A stretch of 35,973 nt of DNA from a virus: the IMG/VR virus record IMGVR_UViG_3300015209_000002, positions 1 to 35,973 of that record; one strand, written 5' to 3'. Position 1 is the stretch's first letter; each line of letters begins with the position of its first letter. The notes beneath the pieces are model-generated. The model was given only the letters and a program-made list of their open reading frames with translations. It was not told the origin of the DNA and did not search any database. Shown piece after piece: positions 12,854-20,084 of the stretch. Position numbers and translations under genes: made by a program.

Positions 12854-13737
12854 GCGATCGCCACGCCGCCTGCCGTGGTCGAGCGCTTCCACTGGTTGAT
12901 GTAGTCGTCGGCCACGGTCGAGCCGGTGGCGCTGGTGTTGGCGTAGCTGACGCTGTAGCCCTCGACGGACAGGCTGCGGACGTTGGTGAGCGACGGGTCC
13001 GTGGTGGCGAGGTCTTCGATCATCTTCAGCTTGAACAGCGCTCGGGCGGCTCGGGTTATGAGCGGGGGAGGCGAGTCGTAGCCATGCTCGTACTCCACGA
13101 CGATGTTGCGGCTGCCGAGCGGCCACACGCCGAGCGACCAGCGCCCGACGCGGCCGAAGGATTCGTAGCGCAGGTCAGCGAGCTCGGCGGAAGTGAAGGC
13201 AGTGAAGGCGGACGCTGAGGTGTAGGTGCGGGCGCTCAGGATGGTGCGGGGGGCGATGCGGTTGAGCAGGAGGTATGTGGACCCGTTGCCGTCGAGCGTC
13301 TCCCGCGCGTAGCGGTTCACGAAGGCAACGCCGGTCTCAGCCTCGATGGCGTCCTCCACCTCGGCCAGCACCCGTCGCAGGTCGGCGATGGCGATCAGCG
13401 GCGTGGCGGTGGCGGCGAAACGGGCGTCGAGCTTCCGCAGTTCGTCCAGCGTCAGGTAGAAGTCCCCGACGATCTCCACCTTCTGCGTCTCGGTCTGCAC
13501 AGCCCCGCCCCATGTGCCGGTGTAGACCAGCGTGAGCAGGTCAAGGTTGCTCTGTGCGGCCAGGTTGTAGGTGTAGACGCCCGTGGCGGAGTTGGTCGTC
13601 GCTGCGTTGGTGGCGAGGGCGGTGCCGTCAGCCCGGGTGGCGGTGACGGTCACGCCTGCGGTGGCGTTGGTCAGCACCCCATCGACGTAGAAGGACTGCG
13701 AGATGGCGGCGGTCTTCCCACGCTCGATACGGATCAC
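12850..13737 (-). CDS. Head-tail adaptor with extra N-terminal beta domain
   Basis: 295 residues from GTG 13737. The C-terminal two-thirds (from about residue 94, FYLTLDELRKLDARFAATAT) is a helical gp6-like connector, which binds the portal ring. The first 90 residues are a separate beta-sandwich (KTAAISQSFYVDGVLTNATA ... LTLVYTGTWGGAVQTETQKV) resembling BppU-type or Ig-like decorations. Usual adaptors are 90-200 residues, so this is a fusion. The extra domain may project from the neck as a whisker. Confidence 0.78.
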   Translation of the reverse strand: MIRIERGKTAAISQSFYVDGVLTNATAGVTVTATRADGTALATNAATTNSATGVYTYNLAAQSNLDLLTLVYTGTWGGAVQTETQKVEIVGDFYLTLDELRKLDARFAATATPLIAIADLRRVLAEVEDAIEAETGVAFVNRYARETLDGNGSTYLLLNRIAPRTILSARTYTSASAFTAFTSAELADLRYESFGRVGRWSLGVWPLGSRNIVVEYEHGYDSPPPLITRAARALFKLKMIEDLATTDPSLTNVRSLSVEGYSVSYANTSATGSTVADDYINQWKRSTTAGGVAIA

Positions 13738-13928
13738 GGTGCGCTCCCGTCCATCTGCTCCTGTAGGTGCTCGCGCGCCTCGTCGACCATTGCCACCACG
13801 TTGGGCCAGTCGGCCGAGGTGACGAATACCGGCTGGATCGGGGGCGCAGGGACCAGCGTCTCGCCGTCGTGGTCAACCACGAACTGCGGCGTGACCTGGA
13901 CGCACACGAGGCGGAGGCGAGCGGTCAC
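13734..13928 (-). CDS. 64-residue protein before head-tail adaptor
   Basis: GTG 13928 overlaps the fibre-like gene's TGA as GTGA, and its stop overlaps the adaptor start. The product begins MTARLRLVCVQVTPQFVVDH and ends with an amphipathic helix (VVAMVDEAREHLQEQMDG). No family recognised; it is likely structural or an assembly factor on context. Confidence 0.65.
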   Translation of the reverse strand: MTARLRLVCVQVTPQFVVDHDGETLVPAPPIQPVFVTSADWPNVVAMVDEAREHLQEQMDGSAP

Positions 13929-15220
13929 GATGCGGCGTAGGCCGGGATCACGAAGACGGACCCGGCGTTGTCGAGCACCTTGAGATATTTGCTTGGCGCG
14001 GCGGGCAGGGCGCTGGCGCCGCCGGCAGCGCCGACCGTCGTTTGGATGTTGCCGGCGCTGTTCCACTTGATCTTGCCGAGGACGTTGATGTCACTCCTCG
14101 CCTCCACCGTCGATTGCAGCCAGGTGGAACCACCCGTCCCGCTCGGATTGCCGATGCGGACCTCCTCATTGTTCCCGGCGTTGATGTCGAGTCGCCCATT
14201 TGTGGTGTACATCGACACAACAGAAGTCCCTGCGCCGGGAGTGTCTCGGCTGAGTTGGAAGTAGCCGATTCCGCCTCCGTCTTTGAGCGCTACCGATGAG
14301 ACTTCCGACAGGGACCCGAACATCTGGAACACGTTCCGGGAGCGGTCAACGATGTCCCCCATGGCGAGCGACGCCTTGCCGATGTCCATGTCGTAGACGA
14401 AGAACCACGGGCGCACGGGCGTGCCGACTGCTCCCGCCAGCGTCGGGAAGATGTCGAGGTTCCACTCGAACGAACCCTTGATTGCCAGCGGGTCAGCGGC
14501 GTAGTCCCGGAACGAGGACTCGAAGCCGAACCGGATGGCGTGCGACCCGTCGAACTCCCGCACCCATGTGTTGCCGAAGTCGTCCCAGCGCATGTTGAAC
14601 GTGTGATGAAAGACGTGATCGTAGTCCTGCGTGAAGGCGTTCCCGACGGCAAAGAACCACGACGGGGCGGAGGGCAGTGCGCCCGATGTGACGGTGGCGA
14701 TGGTGACGGTGCCCGTGCCGCCGGTAGGGGTGGCGGTCATTTGAGGCACGTCGGTGTTGGCCAGGGCGCCGACGAAGGTGACGGTGTACGGCCCGCCGTT
14801 GGCGCCCGTGACAGACACGTTGCCGGCGCCGATGGTCGACAGTGCGGTGAGTGCGGTCTGGACCGTGGCAGCGGTGGCGGCCTGCGCTATGGCGACCGTC
14901 GTCTGGCCCGAGAAGGTCAGGGTGTAGGAGGTCAGCCCCGCCCCGCCCTGCGTGATGCTCTGCACCTCGTTCGAGAAGGTCGTCGTCTGGAACCGGATCT
15001 GGCCGGGGTAGTTGGTGGCGCCGCGGGGGGCGATGAGCAGCTCTTGGGATGCGCCGATGGTGACCGGCCCCGTCGTGGTCCCGCCAGCGAGGGGGAGCAA
15101 TCCCGCCCGGACCTGGGTCGTGGTCGCCTTCTTGTCCACTCCTCCCTGCGTCAGCGGGAATATCTCGGTGCCGTCGAGGGTGGACGCGGCCGGGTTGTCG
15201 GTGAAGCGACGGTTCGCCAT
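13925..15220 (-). CDS. Fibre-like structural protein placed among head genes
   Basis: 431 residues from ATG 15220, adjacent to the previous TAA. N-terminal region (TEIFPLTQGGVDKKATTTQV) is the attachment motif commonly seen in tail and head fibres. Residues about 85-180 contain a Thr/Gly/Ala-rich beta domain (GAGNVSVTGANGGPYTVTFV); the remainder is beta-rich with aromatic residues (WFFVYDMDIGKASLAMGDIV). There is no enzymatic motif. Fibre genes normally follow the tape measure; here it sits between capsid and connectors, suggesting a head fibre or neck appendage. Confidence 0.7.
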   Translation of the reverse strand: MANRRFTDNPAASTLDGTEIFPLTQGGVDKKATTTQVRAGLLPLAGGTTTGPVTIGASQELLIAPRGATNYPGQIRFQTTTFSNEVQSITQGGAGLTSYTLTFSGQTTVAIAQAATAATVQTALTALSTIGAGNVSVTGANGGPYTVTFVGALANTDVPQMTATPTGGTGTVTIATVTSGALPSAPSWFFAVGNAFTQDYDHVFHHTFNMRWDDFGNTWVREFDGSHAIRFGFESSFRDYAADPLAIKGSFEWNLDIFPTLAGAVGTPVRPWFFVYDMDIGKASLAMGDIVDRSRNVFQMFGSLSEVSSVALKDGGGIGYFQLSRDTPGAGTSVVSMYTTNGRLDINAGNNEEVRIGNPSGTGGSTWLQSTVEARSDINVLGKIKWNSAGNIQTTVGAAGGASALPAAPSKYLKVLDNAGSVFVIPAYAAS

Positions 15221-15364
15221 TTACGGCGCCTGCACGTAGAAGTCGCCGGTTTCGGTCACGTAGAAGTCGCCGGTTTCGGTCACATAGCCCGTCGTTGGCC
15301 CCAGGGAGTCCTCATTGGCTGCGCCCTCCATCGTGGCTGTCGTCACGGGCGGTCCCCCTTCCAT
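15221..15364 (-). CDS. 47-residue protein with perfect tandem repeat
   Basis: ATG 15364 to TAA 15221, whose end abuts the ATG of the fibre-like gene. The last third is YVTETGDFYVTETGDFYVQ, two copies of an eight-residue unit encoded by an exact 24-base duplication. Gly/Glu/Thr-rich remainder. The repeat suggests a short beta-strand adhesive or decoration element associated with the neighbouring fibre proteins. Confidence 0.6.
   Translation of the reverse strand: MEGGPPVTTATMEGAANEDSLGPTTGYVTETGDFYVTETGDFYVQAP
15236..15283. repeat. Exact 24-bp tandem duplication inside a small gene
   Basis: 15236-15259 and 15260-15283 are identical and in frame (eight codons each), encoding YVTETGDF twice. 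The perfect identity, including third bases, indicates a recent slippage event. Confidence 0.85.
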
Positions 15365-15370
15365 CCCCAC

Positions 15371-16078
15371 CTACGCCGTCCCCATATAGGTGAGGACGAT
15401 GTAGCTGTTGATGGCCACGGTGGTGTTGCCGGGGTCGCTGGTGTTCTGCGCCCATTGCAAGGTGAGGTTCCCAGCCGTGCCGCCGGCCGCCGGGTTGTAG
15501 ACGAAGCCCTGGAACAGGAGGGGCACCTGGCCCGTCGCCCCCGTGCCGAATGTGCCGGCGGTGTCGGGGGAGTTGTTGGAAATCTGCTTGCCGACGTAGA
15601 CGCCGTCGGTCATCGACGCGGCCGTGGTCGGCATCCGGGCGACGGAGAACCGGGACACGGCTCCGGTCGGCACCGTCCACTGGAACTGGAAGTCGGCGGC
15701 TGCCGGGCCGTTCACGACGACGAACGCCTTGAAGTCGTAGAACTGGCCGACCACGATGGGGATGGTGAGATGGGGGTCATCAGCCAGCGTGGTCGTGGCT
15801 GTGCGAATGGTCGAGGCCGCTTTCTTGACGAAGGCAGCCACCGGGGCCTTCTTGGTATCGAGTTCGGCCAGCGCCGCCTGCACGTTGGTGGCGACGATGA
15901 GGCCGGTCGGCGTGAAGCTGACGGCGGAGGCGGCGTGAGCGGCGGAGGCGGCTGAGATGTGATTGAAGACGGTCGTGTCGGCGGCGTCGAGCCCCGAGGC
16001 GATCACGTTGTCTCCGGTCGAGGCCAGGTCGGTCCCGAGCGGCTTTTGCCAGCCGTAGTGGGCCGTCGTGCCCGGCAT
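15371..16078 (-). CDS. Fibre / appendage protein
   Basis: 235 residues from ATG 16078, directly after the previous TAG. The opening HYGWQKPLGTDLASTGDNVI and later NVQAALAELDTKKAPVAAFV are standard for phage fibre N-termini (attachment followed by a short trimeric neck). The C-terminal 130 residues are a beta-rich globular domain ending YIVLTYMGTA. Together with the next two genes it forms an appendage cluster downstream of the major capsid. Confidence 0.72.
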   Translation of the reverse strand: MPGTTAHYGWQKPLGTDLASTGDNVIASGLDAADTTVFNHISAASAAHAASAVSFTPTGLIVATNVQAALAELDTKKAPVAAFVKKAASTIRTATTTLADDPHLTIPIVVGQFYDFKAFVVVNGPAAADFQFQWTVPTGAVSRFSVARMPTTAASMTDGVYVGKQISNNSPDTAGTFGTGATGQVPLLFQGFVYNPAAGGTAGNLTLQWAQNTSDPGNTTVAINSYIVLTYMGTA

Positions 16079-16228
16079 CTACAGCCCGTTCCAGGTGCCG
16101 ACGAGCTGGTCCCACGTCCCGGCCAGTTGGTCCCAGGTCAGGTTTGCGAACGTAGGCATGGCGCCCTCCGAAGTGGCGCCCTCCAGCGATGTCCCTGCGA
16201 CGGTCGACCCTTCGAGACGTTCGCTCAT
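16079..16228 (-). CDS. 49-residue protein with Trp-centred repeats
   Basis: ATG 16228 has AAAGGA upstream, and TAG abuts the next ATG. The C-terminus repeats a seven-residue unit: LTWDQLAGTWDQLVGTWNGL. The N-terminal half repeats EG-(S/A)T blocks. This kind of WDQLxGT repeat is found in small actinophage structural proteins, and it may be an assembly or attachment peptide for the fibre proteins that follow. No defined family. Confidence 0.6.
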   Translation of the reverse strand: MSERLEGSTVAGTSLEGATSEGAMPTFANLTWDQLAGTWDQLVGTWNGL

Positions 16229-16259
16229 GGAGGGGTCCTTTCGCCGGGCGGTCGAAGGG

Positions 16260-16302
16260 AGCGGCACGGGCCGGGTGCTGGGGGGACCCGGCCCGTGCCG
16301 CT
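16260..16302 (-). terminator. Strong 17-bp perfect hairpin between capsid and fibre genes
   Basis: 16260-16276 and 16286-16302 are exactly complementary (17 bp, almost all G-C) with a nine-base loop. Read leftwards it begins two bases after the stop of the 74-residue protein and is not followed by a T-run. It may terminate or attenuate transcription after the capsid operon, or stabilise the upstream capsid mRNA 3' end. Confidence 0.65.
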
Positions 16303-16304
16303 GG

Positions 16305-16529
16305 TTACCTGATGCTCTTGGATCGGGAGTCGGTCGTCGTGGGACCGGACGTGACGGGCTTCGGATCGTCGGTGGATGCCGCCTTGGCGACCTCGATGGC
16401 CCGGGCCGCCTGATCGTCGATGACGCCGCCGGGCGAGACCAGCTGCACACCTTCCTCGGGCTGCGAGGTCGTGACCTTGCCCGTGGAGTTGTCGATGAAC
16501 ACGCCGCTCTTGGATACTTCGTCTGTCAT
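16305..16529 (-). CDS. 74-residue polar protein downstream of major capsid
   Basis: ATG 16529 with AAAGGA about eight bases upstream, ending TAA 16305. Sequence is polar: KSGVFIDNSTGKVTTSQPEE followed by a helix (DDQAARAIEVAKAAST) and a disordered tail. It could be a capsid accessory or decoration protein, given its place directly after the major capsid gene, but no family is recognised. Confidence 0.7.
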   Translation of the reverse strand: MTDEVSKSGVFIDNSTGKVTTSQPEEGVQLVSPGGVIDDQAARAIEVAKAASTDDPKPVTSGPTTTDSRSKSIR

Positions 16530-16544
16530 GGGGGGTTCCTTTCT

Positions 16545-16641
16545 CTAGCCCAAGACCTCATCCGGCACGTCGCCGTAGAGGTCGATGATTTCTCTTGCCC
16601 AAGCGAGCTTGTCGAGCCCTATCAGATTGTGCCGTTCAACC
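16545..16641 (-). other. Coding-like frame after major capsid without a start codon
   Basis: Immediately after the capsid stop, the +1 frame reads RVERHNLIGLDKLAWAREII then DLYGDVPDEVLG and stops at TAG 16545-16547. It looks like a genuine helical peptide, but no ATG/GTG/TTG precedes it, and the frame runs back into the capsid 3' end. It could be a rare frameshift extension of the capsid protein, a start at CTG 16617, or a cistron that lost its start. Confidence 0.35.
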
Positions 16642-17895
16642 CTACGTGGTCCCGTTGTACGTAATCTTGCAGACCCCTTTCGGATCAAACAACGCAAGTC
16701 CAATCCGAGTCTCCAGCAGCAAAGTCAAAATGTTGGCGATGAAGTTGCTCGCATGCGAGTCCGTCATGTAGCTGGTGACCTGCTGGCGGTCGAGCACGGC
16801 GACGGCCATCGGGTCGATGAGCAGGGCGGTACCCGAGGCGAGCGCCGTCGAGCGCACCTGGGTGAGTCCCCACGCCGTGCGGGCCGGCGCCTGGGTGACG
16901 CCACCGAAGGCGTCGGGGGTGGCATGGATGCCGGCGGTGGCCGAGTTCGACAGGTCGAATATCTCGGCGTCCGCCGGGTTCATCACGATGATCTCGGGGA
17001 CGGCCTCCACGTCCTCCATCAGCCGGATGCCGTGGCGGATGCTGACGTACCGGGCCTCGGCCACGCCAGGGGCGTAGGCGGTGATCCCGGTGCGGTTGAG
17101 CAGGCCCTTGATGTTCGGCGAGGTGCCGTTGCCGTTGATGGACTGACCATCGGCCCGGCGCTTGAGGGAGTACCGCAGGCGGCCGTCGAGGTAGCCCATG
17201 ACCTGGGGCACGTCGGCGGCGGTCTGGCGTGTGATGTTCACCCATGCGGCCACCACCGGGATGGCCTCGGTGATGACAGCCAGCGTCGGACCAGCCTGCG
17301 GCTTGGCGACACCCTCAGCGACCTCGATCGCTGCGTCGGAGAAGTCCGCTTGGGGCGACTGGTCCTGCACGTACTCCACCGATCCCTGGCTGACGGGGAT
17401 GTGGGGGAGCAGGTCGAGCAGGTAGGTGCGCCGGTCGAGGAAGTCCCGGCCGAGGCGGTCGAGCCGCTGGGCACGGGTAAGCGCACCGCCGGAGGTGGCG
17501 CCAAGGGTCACGTTGGTGACGGCCCGGAACTCCATCTCGGCCGTCATGGCCGGGGACTGGCCGCGCGCCGTGCCCATCCACTCCTTGACGCCATCGGCCT
17601 CGACGTAGCGCCGGCCGATGCTGCGGGTGTCGGTGACCTCGCCGCTGTCGCGGTCGAGCATGGCGCCGAGGAGGCCCTGCACGCCCTCGTCCAGGTTGGC
17701 CGAGCGCATCTCCTGCTCCAGCAAGGTCGACAGGCGGCCGTCGATGAGCTCCAGTTCGGAGCGCTTCTCGGTGACGGTTGCCGTCTCCTCGTCGGAGTAA
17801 GCGCGCCCTACGGCGGCCTCGTCGATCGAGCGCAGTTCGTCCACGATGTCCTTGCGGGCGCCGAAGTTGGCCCGCACGATTTCCAGGGTCTTCAC
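16642..17895 (-). CDS. HK97-fold major capsid protein
   Basis: 417 residues from GTG 17895 with GAAAGGA upstream. Residues 1-110 are a helical, charged delta/scaffold-like region (SDEETATVTEKRSELELIDG). The mature part shows HK97-type motifs: RTYLLDLLPHIPVSQGSVEY, ITEAIPVVAAWVNITRQTAA, VMGYLDGRLRYSLKRRADGQ, and a C-terminal LLETRIGLALFDPKGVCKIT. It assembles the icosahedral shell together with the portal and protease encoded just upstream. Confidence 0.93.
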   Translation of the reverse strand: MKTLEIVRANFGARKDIVDELRSIDEAAVGRAYSDEETATVTEKRSELELIDGRLSTLLEQEMRSANLDEGVQGLLGAMLDRDSGEVTDTRSIGRRYVEADGVKEWMGTARGQSPAMTAEMEFRAVTNVTLGATSGGALTRAQRLDRLGRDFLDRRTYLLDLLPHIPVSQGSVEYVQDQSPQADFSDAAIEVAEGVAKPQAGPTLAVITEAIPVVAAWVNITRQTAADVPQVMGYLDGRLRYSLKRRADGQSINGNGTSPNIKGLLNRTGITAYAPGVAEARYVSIRHGIRLMEDVEAVPEIIVMNPADAEIFDLSNSATAGIHATPDAFGGVTQAPARTAWGLTQVRSTALASGTALLIDPMAVAVLDRQQVTSYMTDSHASNFIANILTLLLETRIGLALFDPKGVCKITYNGTT

Positions 17896-17970
17896 GGTGG
17901 TGTTCCTTTCAAGAAAAAGGGGGGGGGTTGAGGGGGTGCCTGTGCGGTGCCGGTCGGGCGGGCGCTTCGG

Positions 17971-18651
17971 CTAGTAGGCCGACGCTCGGCGATAGACGAC
18001 GGAGGGGTCTTCCCCGTCGTCGTCGTCGCTGCGACGGTCAAGTTCGTCGTCCTCGATCGGGACGATGAGGGTGGGAAGCTCGCCACGTTCGGCGGCTTCG
18101 AGAAGGGAGCGGAGTTCGCGCCCGGTCTGCTCGGCGAGTGAGCGGAACGCCATCTCGGCCGTGCTGTCCGGGTAGTAGGGCTGCGTGGTGAGGTCGACCC
18201 GAACCAACTTCGCCGCCGAGATTGACCGCAGCGCCAGGCCGTCGTCATCAACGGTCCATGTGACCTGCTTAGGGATGGCCCGGAACCCGATGCTCGAACC
18301 CTTGATGTCGCCGCGCTCCAGCAGCACGGCGGCGTCCCTGCCGGCGCTGGTGTCGGGGAGGTCGATCTCGTAGGCCAGCTCGGAGCGTGAGTCGAGGAGG
18401 CGGAGGGAACCGGCGCCCGATCGCGCGAGATATGGGCCGTCATGCTCGTTGTGAGCCTGCACGTCTTGGTGAGCTGCGTCCTGGGCGTTGATGGTCCGGG
18501 TAAACGCCCCGGGCCTGAACACCTCGCGGAACTGGCCCTTGATGGGCTTCGACTTGGCGCCGTAGCGCATCGCCACGCCGGCTGCGACGAGCTTCCCGCT
18601 GTCGCTTCGGAACTCCGGGCGCTCGACGAGAGAGCGGATTTCGAGAGTCAT
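17971..18651 (-). CDS. HK97 family prohead protease (S78-like)
   Basis: 226 residues from ATG 18651, abutting the portal stop. The fold markers are VAMRYGAKSKPIKGQFREVF, HNEHDGPYLARS with candidate catalytic His (67 or 70), GDIKGSSIGFRAI with candidate nucleophile Ser (119/120), and LVRVDLTTQPYYPDST. It matures the prohead by cutting the scaffold region of the major capsid protein and itself. The acidic tail (DDELDRRSDDDDGEDP) after residue 200 is probably removed or interacts with scaffold. Confidence 0.88.
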   Translation of the reverse strand: MTLEIRSLVERPEFRSDSGKLVAAGVAMRYGAKSKPIKGQFREVFRPGAFTRTINAQDAAHQDVQAHNEHDGPYLARSGAGSLRLLDSRSELAYEIDLPDTSAGRDAAVLLERGDIKGSSIGFRAIPKQVTWTVDDDGLALRSISAAKLVRVDLTTQPYYPDSTAEMAFRSLAEQTGRELRSLLEAAERGELPTLIVPIEDDELDRRSDDDDGEDPSVVYRRASAY

Positions 18652-19881
18652 CTACATGCCCCCTGTCGGGATCGGTGGAGTCGGAGCGGCGGGCGCCGGG
18701 AAGGTGTCGCCACCAGGCAACGGCGGCAGGTCTTCGGTCTTGCGGGCCTCGTTGCGGGTGAGGAACTCGTTCTCGATCCCAACGGCGTAAGCGGCGTAGC
18801 GGTCGGTGAGGGACGCACGGAGCAGGGCGTCGAGGTTGAGCTTGACGAACACGTCTGGCAGGCCGTGAGTCGTCAGGAGACGGCCGTGAGCGTCCTCGAT
18901 GCGCTCGATCCATGGGCGGAGGCTGAACTGCCCGAAAGCGAGGTTCTGCTCCGCCAGGCCGGAGCCCCATGAGGTCGAGTTCGAGGCGTCGGCGATGAGG
19001 TGGGGCGGAACGCCGAAGATGCGGGCGACGTCGGGGACCTGGAATGCCCTCGTCTCGAGGAACTGGGCGTCTTCGGGGGCGACCGAAATCTTATCGATCG
19101 TGGCGCCCTCGGTGAGCACGCCCATTTTCTGAGCGTTCCCGACGCCCTGGTGCCCGTCGTTCCACGTCTGCTGCCACCGCTTGACGGCCATGTCGCTCAT
19201 CTGGCCGGGCGCCTTGATGACGATGCCGGGCAGGGCGCCGTTCTCGAAGAATCCCTGCCCGAAGCGTTGGGCGGCGAGGCCGAGGCCGATGGTTTCACGG
19301 GCGTAGGCGATGGGTGACAGCCCCCGCAGGGCGCCCGGCATGGTCATGCCCTTGATGTGCAACAGGTCGTTCGTGGCGTCGACCTCGGTCTTGTTGACCT
19401 TGTAGACGAGGCGGCCGTTCCTCCGTTCGACGGTTACCATGGCGGGGTCGAGGACGATGAGAGCGATGGGGACGCCCATCGGGTCGCGCGGCGTGGCGAC
19501 GAAGGCGTTCCCGTCCGTGAGCAGCGACAGCATGAGCTGTCCGAGGTAGTCGATCCGGCTGGCAAGGGGCGGCTGGAACGAGAGGTAGTCGGGCCGGGGG
19601 CGGTAGGGGCGGCGGGTGCCGCCGAGACGGATGAAGGTGTCCAGGGGGAGGGTGGCGATGGCCTCGGACAGCAGCCGCAGACAGGCGAACACGGCGGACA
19701 GGCGCATGGCCGAATCGGTGTTGACGGTGGTCCCGCCTACTGCGTTCCAAACCATGCCTGAGCCCCACGAGCCCGATGAGTTCTCCGGGGTGTACGGGCT
19801 CCACGTCAGGCCAACAGGCGGGACGGAAACGGTGCCTACCGCCCGCTGTTCGACGCCGAGCAGACGGCCTAGAACGGTCAA
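18652..19881 (-). CDS. HK97 family portal protein
   Basis: 409 residues from TTG 19881, chosen because GAGGAGGGCGGAGG lies just upstream; no better start is found and the frame further upstream is antisense. Recognisable blocks: NTDSAMRLSAVFACLRLLSE, AIATLPLDTFIR, DLLHIKGMTMPGALRGLSPI, RIFGVPPHLIADASNSTSWG, and FSLRPWIERIEDAHGRLL. Twelve copies form the packaging and ejection channel at one capsid vertex. TTG is rare here and may limit the amount made. Confidence 0.92.
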   Translation of the reverse strand: MTVLGRLLGVEQRAVGTVSVPPVGLTWSPYTPENSSGSWGSGMVWNAVGGTTVNTDSAMRLSAVFACLRLLSEAIATLPLDTFIRLGGTRRPYRPRPDYLSFQPPLASRIDYLGQLMLSLLTDGNAFVATPRDPMGVPIALIVLDPAMVTVERRNGRLVYKVNKTEVDATNDLLHIKGMTMPGALRGLSPIAYARETIGLGLAAQRFGQGFFENGALPGIVIKAPGQMSDMAVKRWQQTWNDGHQGVGNAQKMGVLTEGATIDKISVAPEDAQFLETRAFQVPDVARIFGVPPHLIADASNSTSWGSGLAEQNLAFGQFSLRPWIERIEDAHGRLLTTHGLPDVFVKLNLDALLRASLTDRYAAYAVGIENEFLTRNEARKTEDLPPLPGGDTFPAPAAPTPPIPTGGM

Positions 19882-19909
19882 GCCTCCGCCCTCCTCAAGC
19901 GACAAGTGC

Positions 19910-20074
19910 TCACTCAGGCGCCGCCGCGACCGGACGGCGGTCCTGCACCCAAGCGAGGGCCACGGCGCCGGCCATGGCGAGGACGCCTCCACAGATGACG
20001 GCGGCGGCGAGGCAGAGCATCCCTGCCCCGATGACGACGGCAACGGCGCCGGCTACCAAAAGAGCGAGCGCCAT
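19910..20074 (-). CDS. 54-residue two-helix membrane protein
   Basis: ATG 20074 with AGGAGG overlapping the terminase stop. Two hydrophobic segments (ALALLVAGAVAVVIGAGMLC and AAAVICGGVLAMAGAVALAW) joined by a tight turn, then a basic tail (VQDRRPVAAAPE). It lies between large terminase and portal, an unusual place for a membrane protein. Possible role at the membrane during late infection; no family recognised. Confidence 0.7.
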   Translation of the reverse strand: MALALLVAGAVAVVIGAGMLCLAAAVICGGVLAMAGAVALAWVQDRRPVAAAPE

Positions 20075-20084
20075 GGGGGGCCTC

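Noticed and set aside
14540-15955. 471-codon plus-strand open frame
   Set aside because: Antisense to the two fibre-like genes; composition (Gly/Val/Arg-rich) is that of a frame shadow and it has no ribosome-binding site or motif.
16585-17931. 448-codon plus-strand open frame
   Set aside because: Fully antisense to the major capsid gene, with no recognisable domain.
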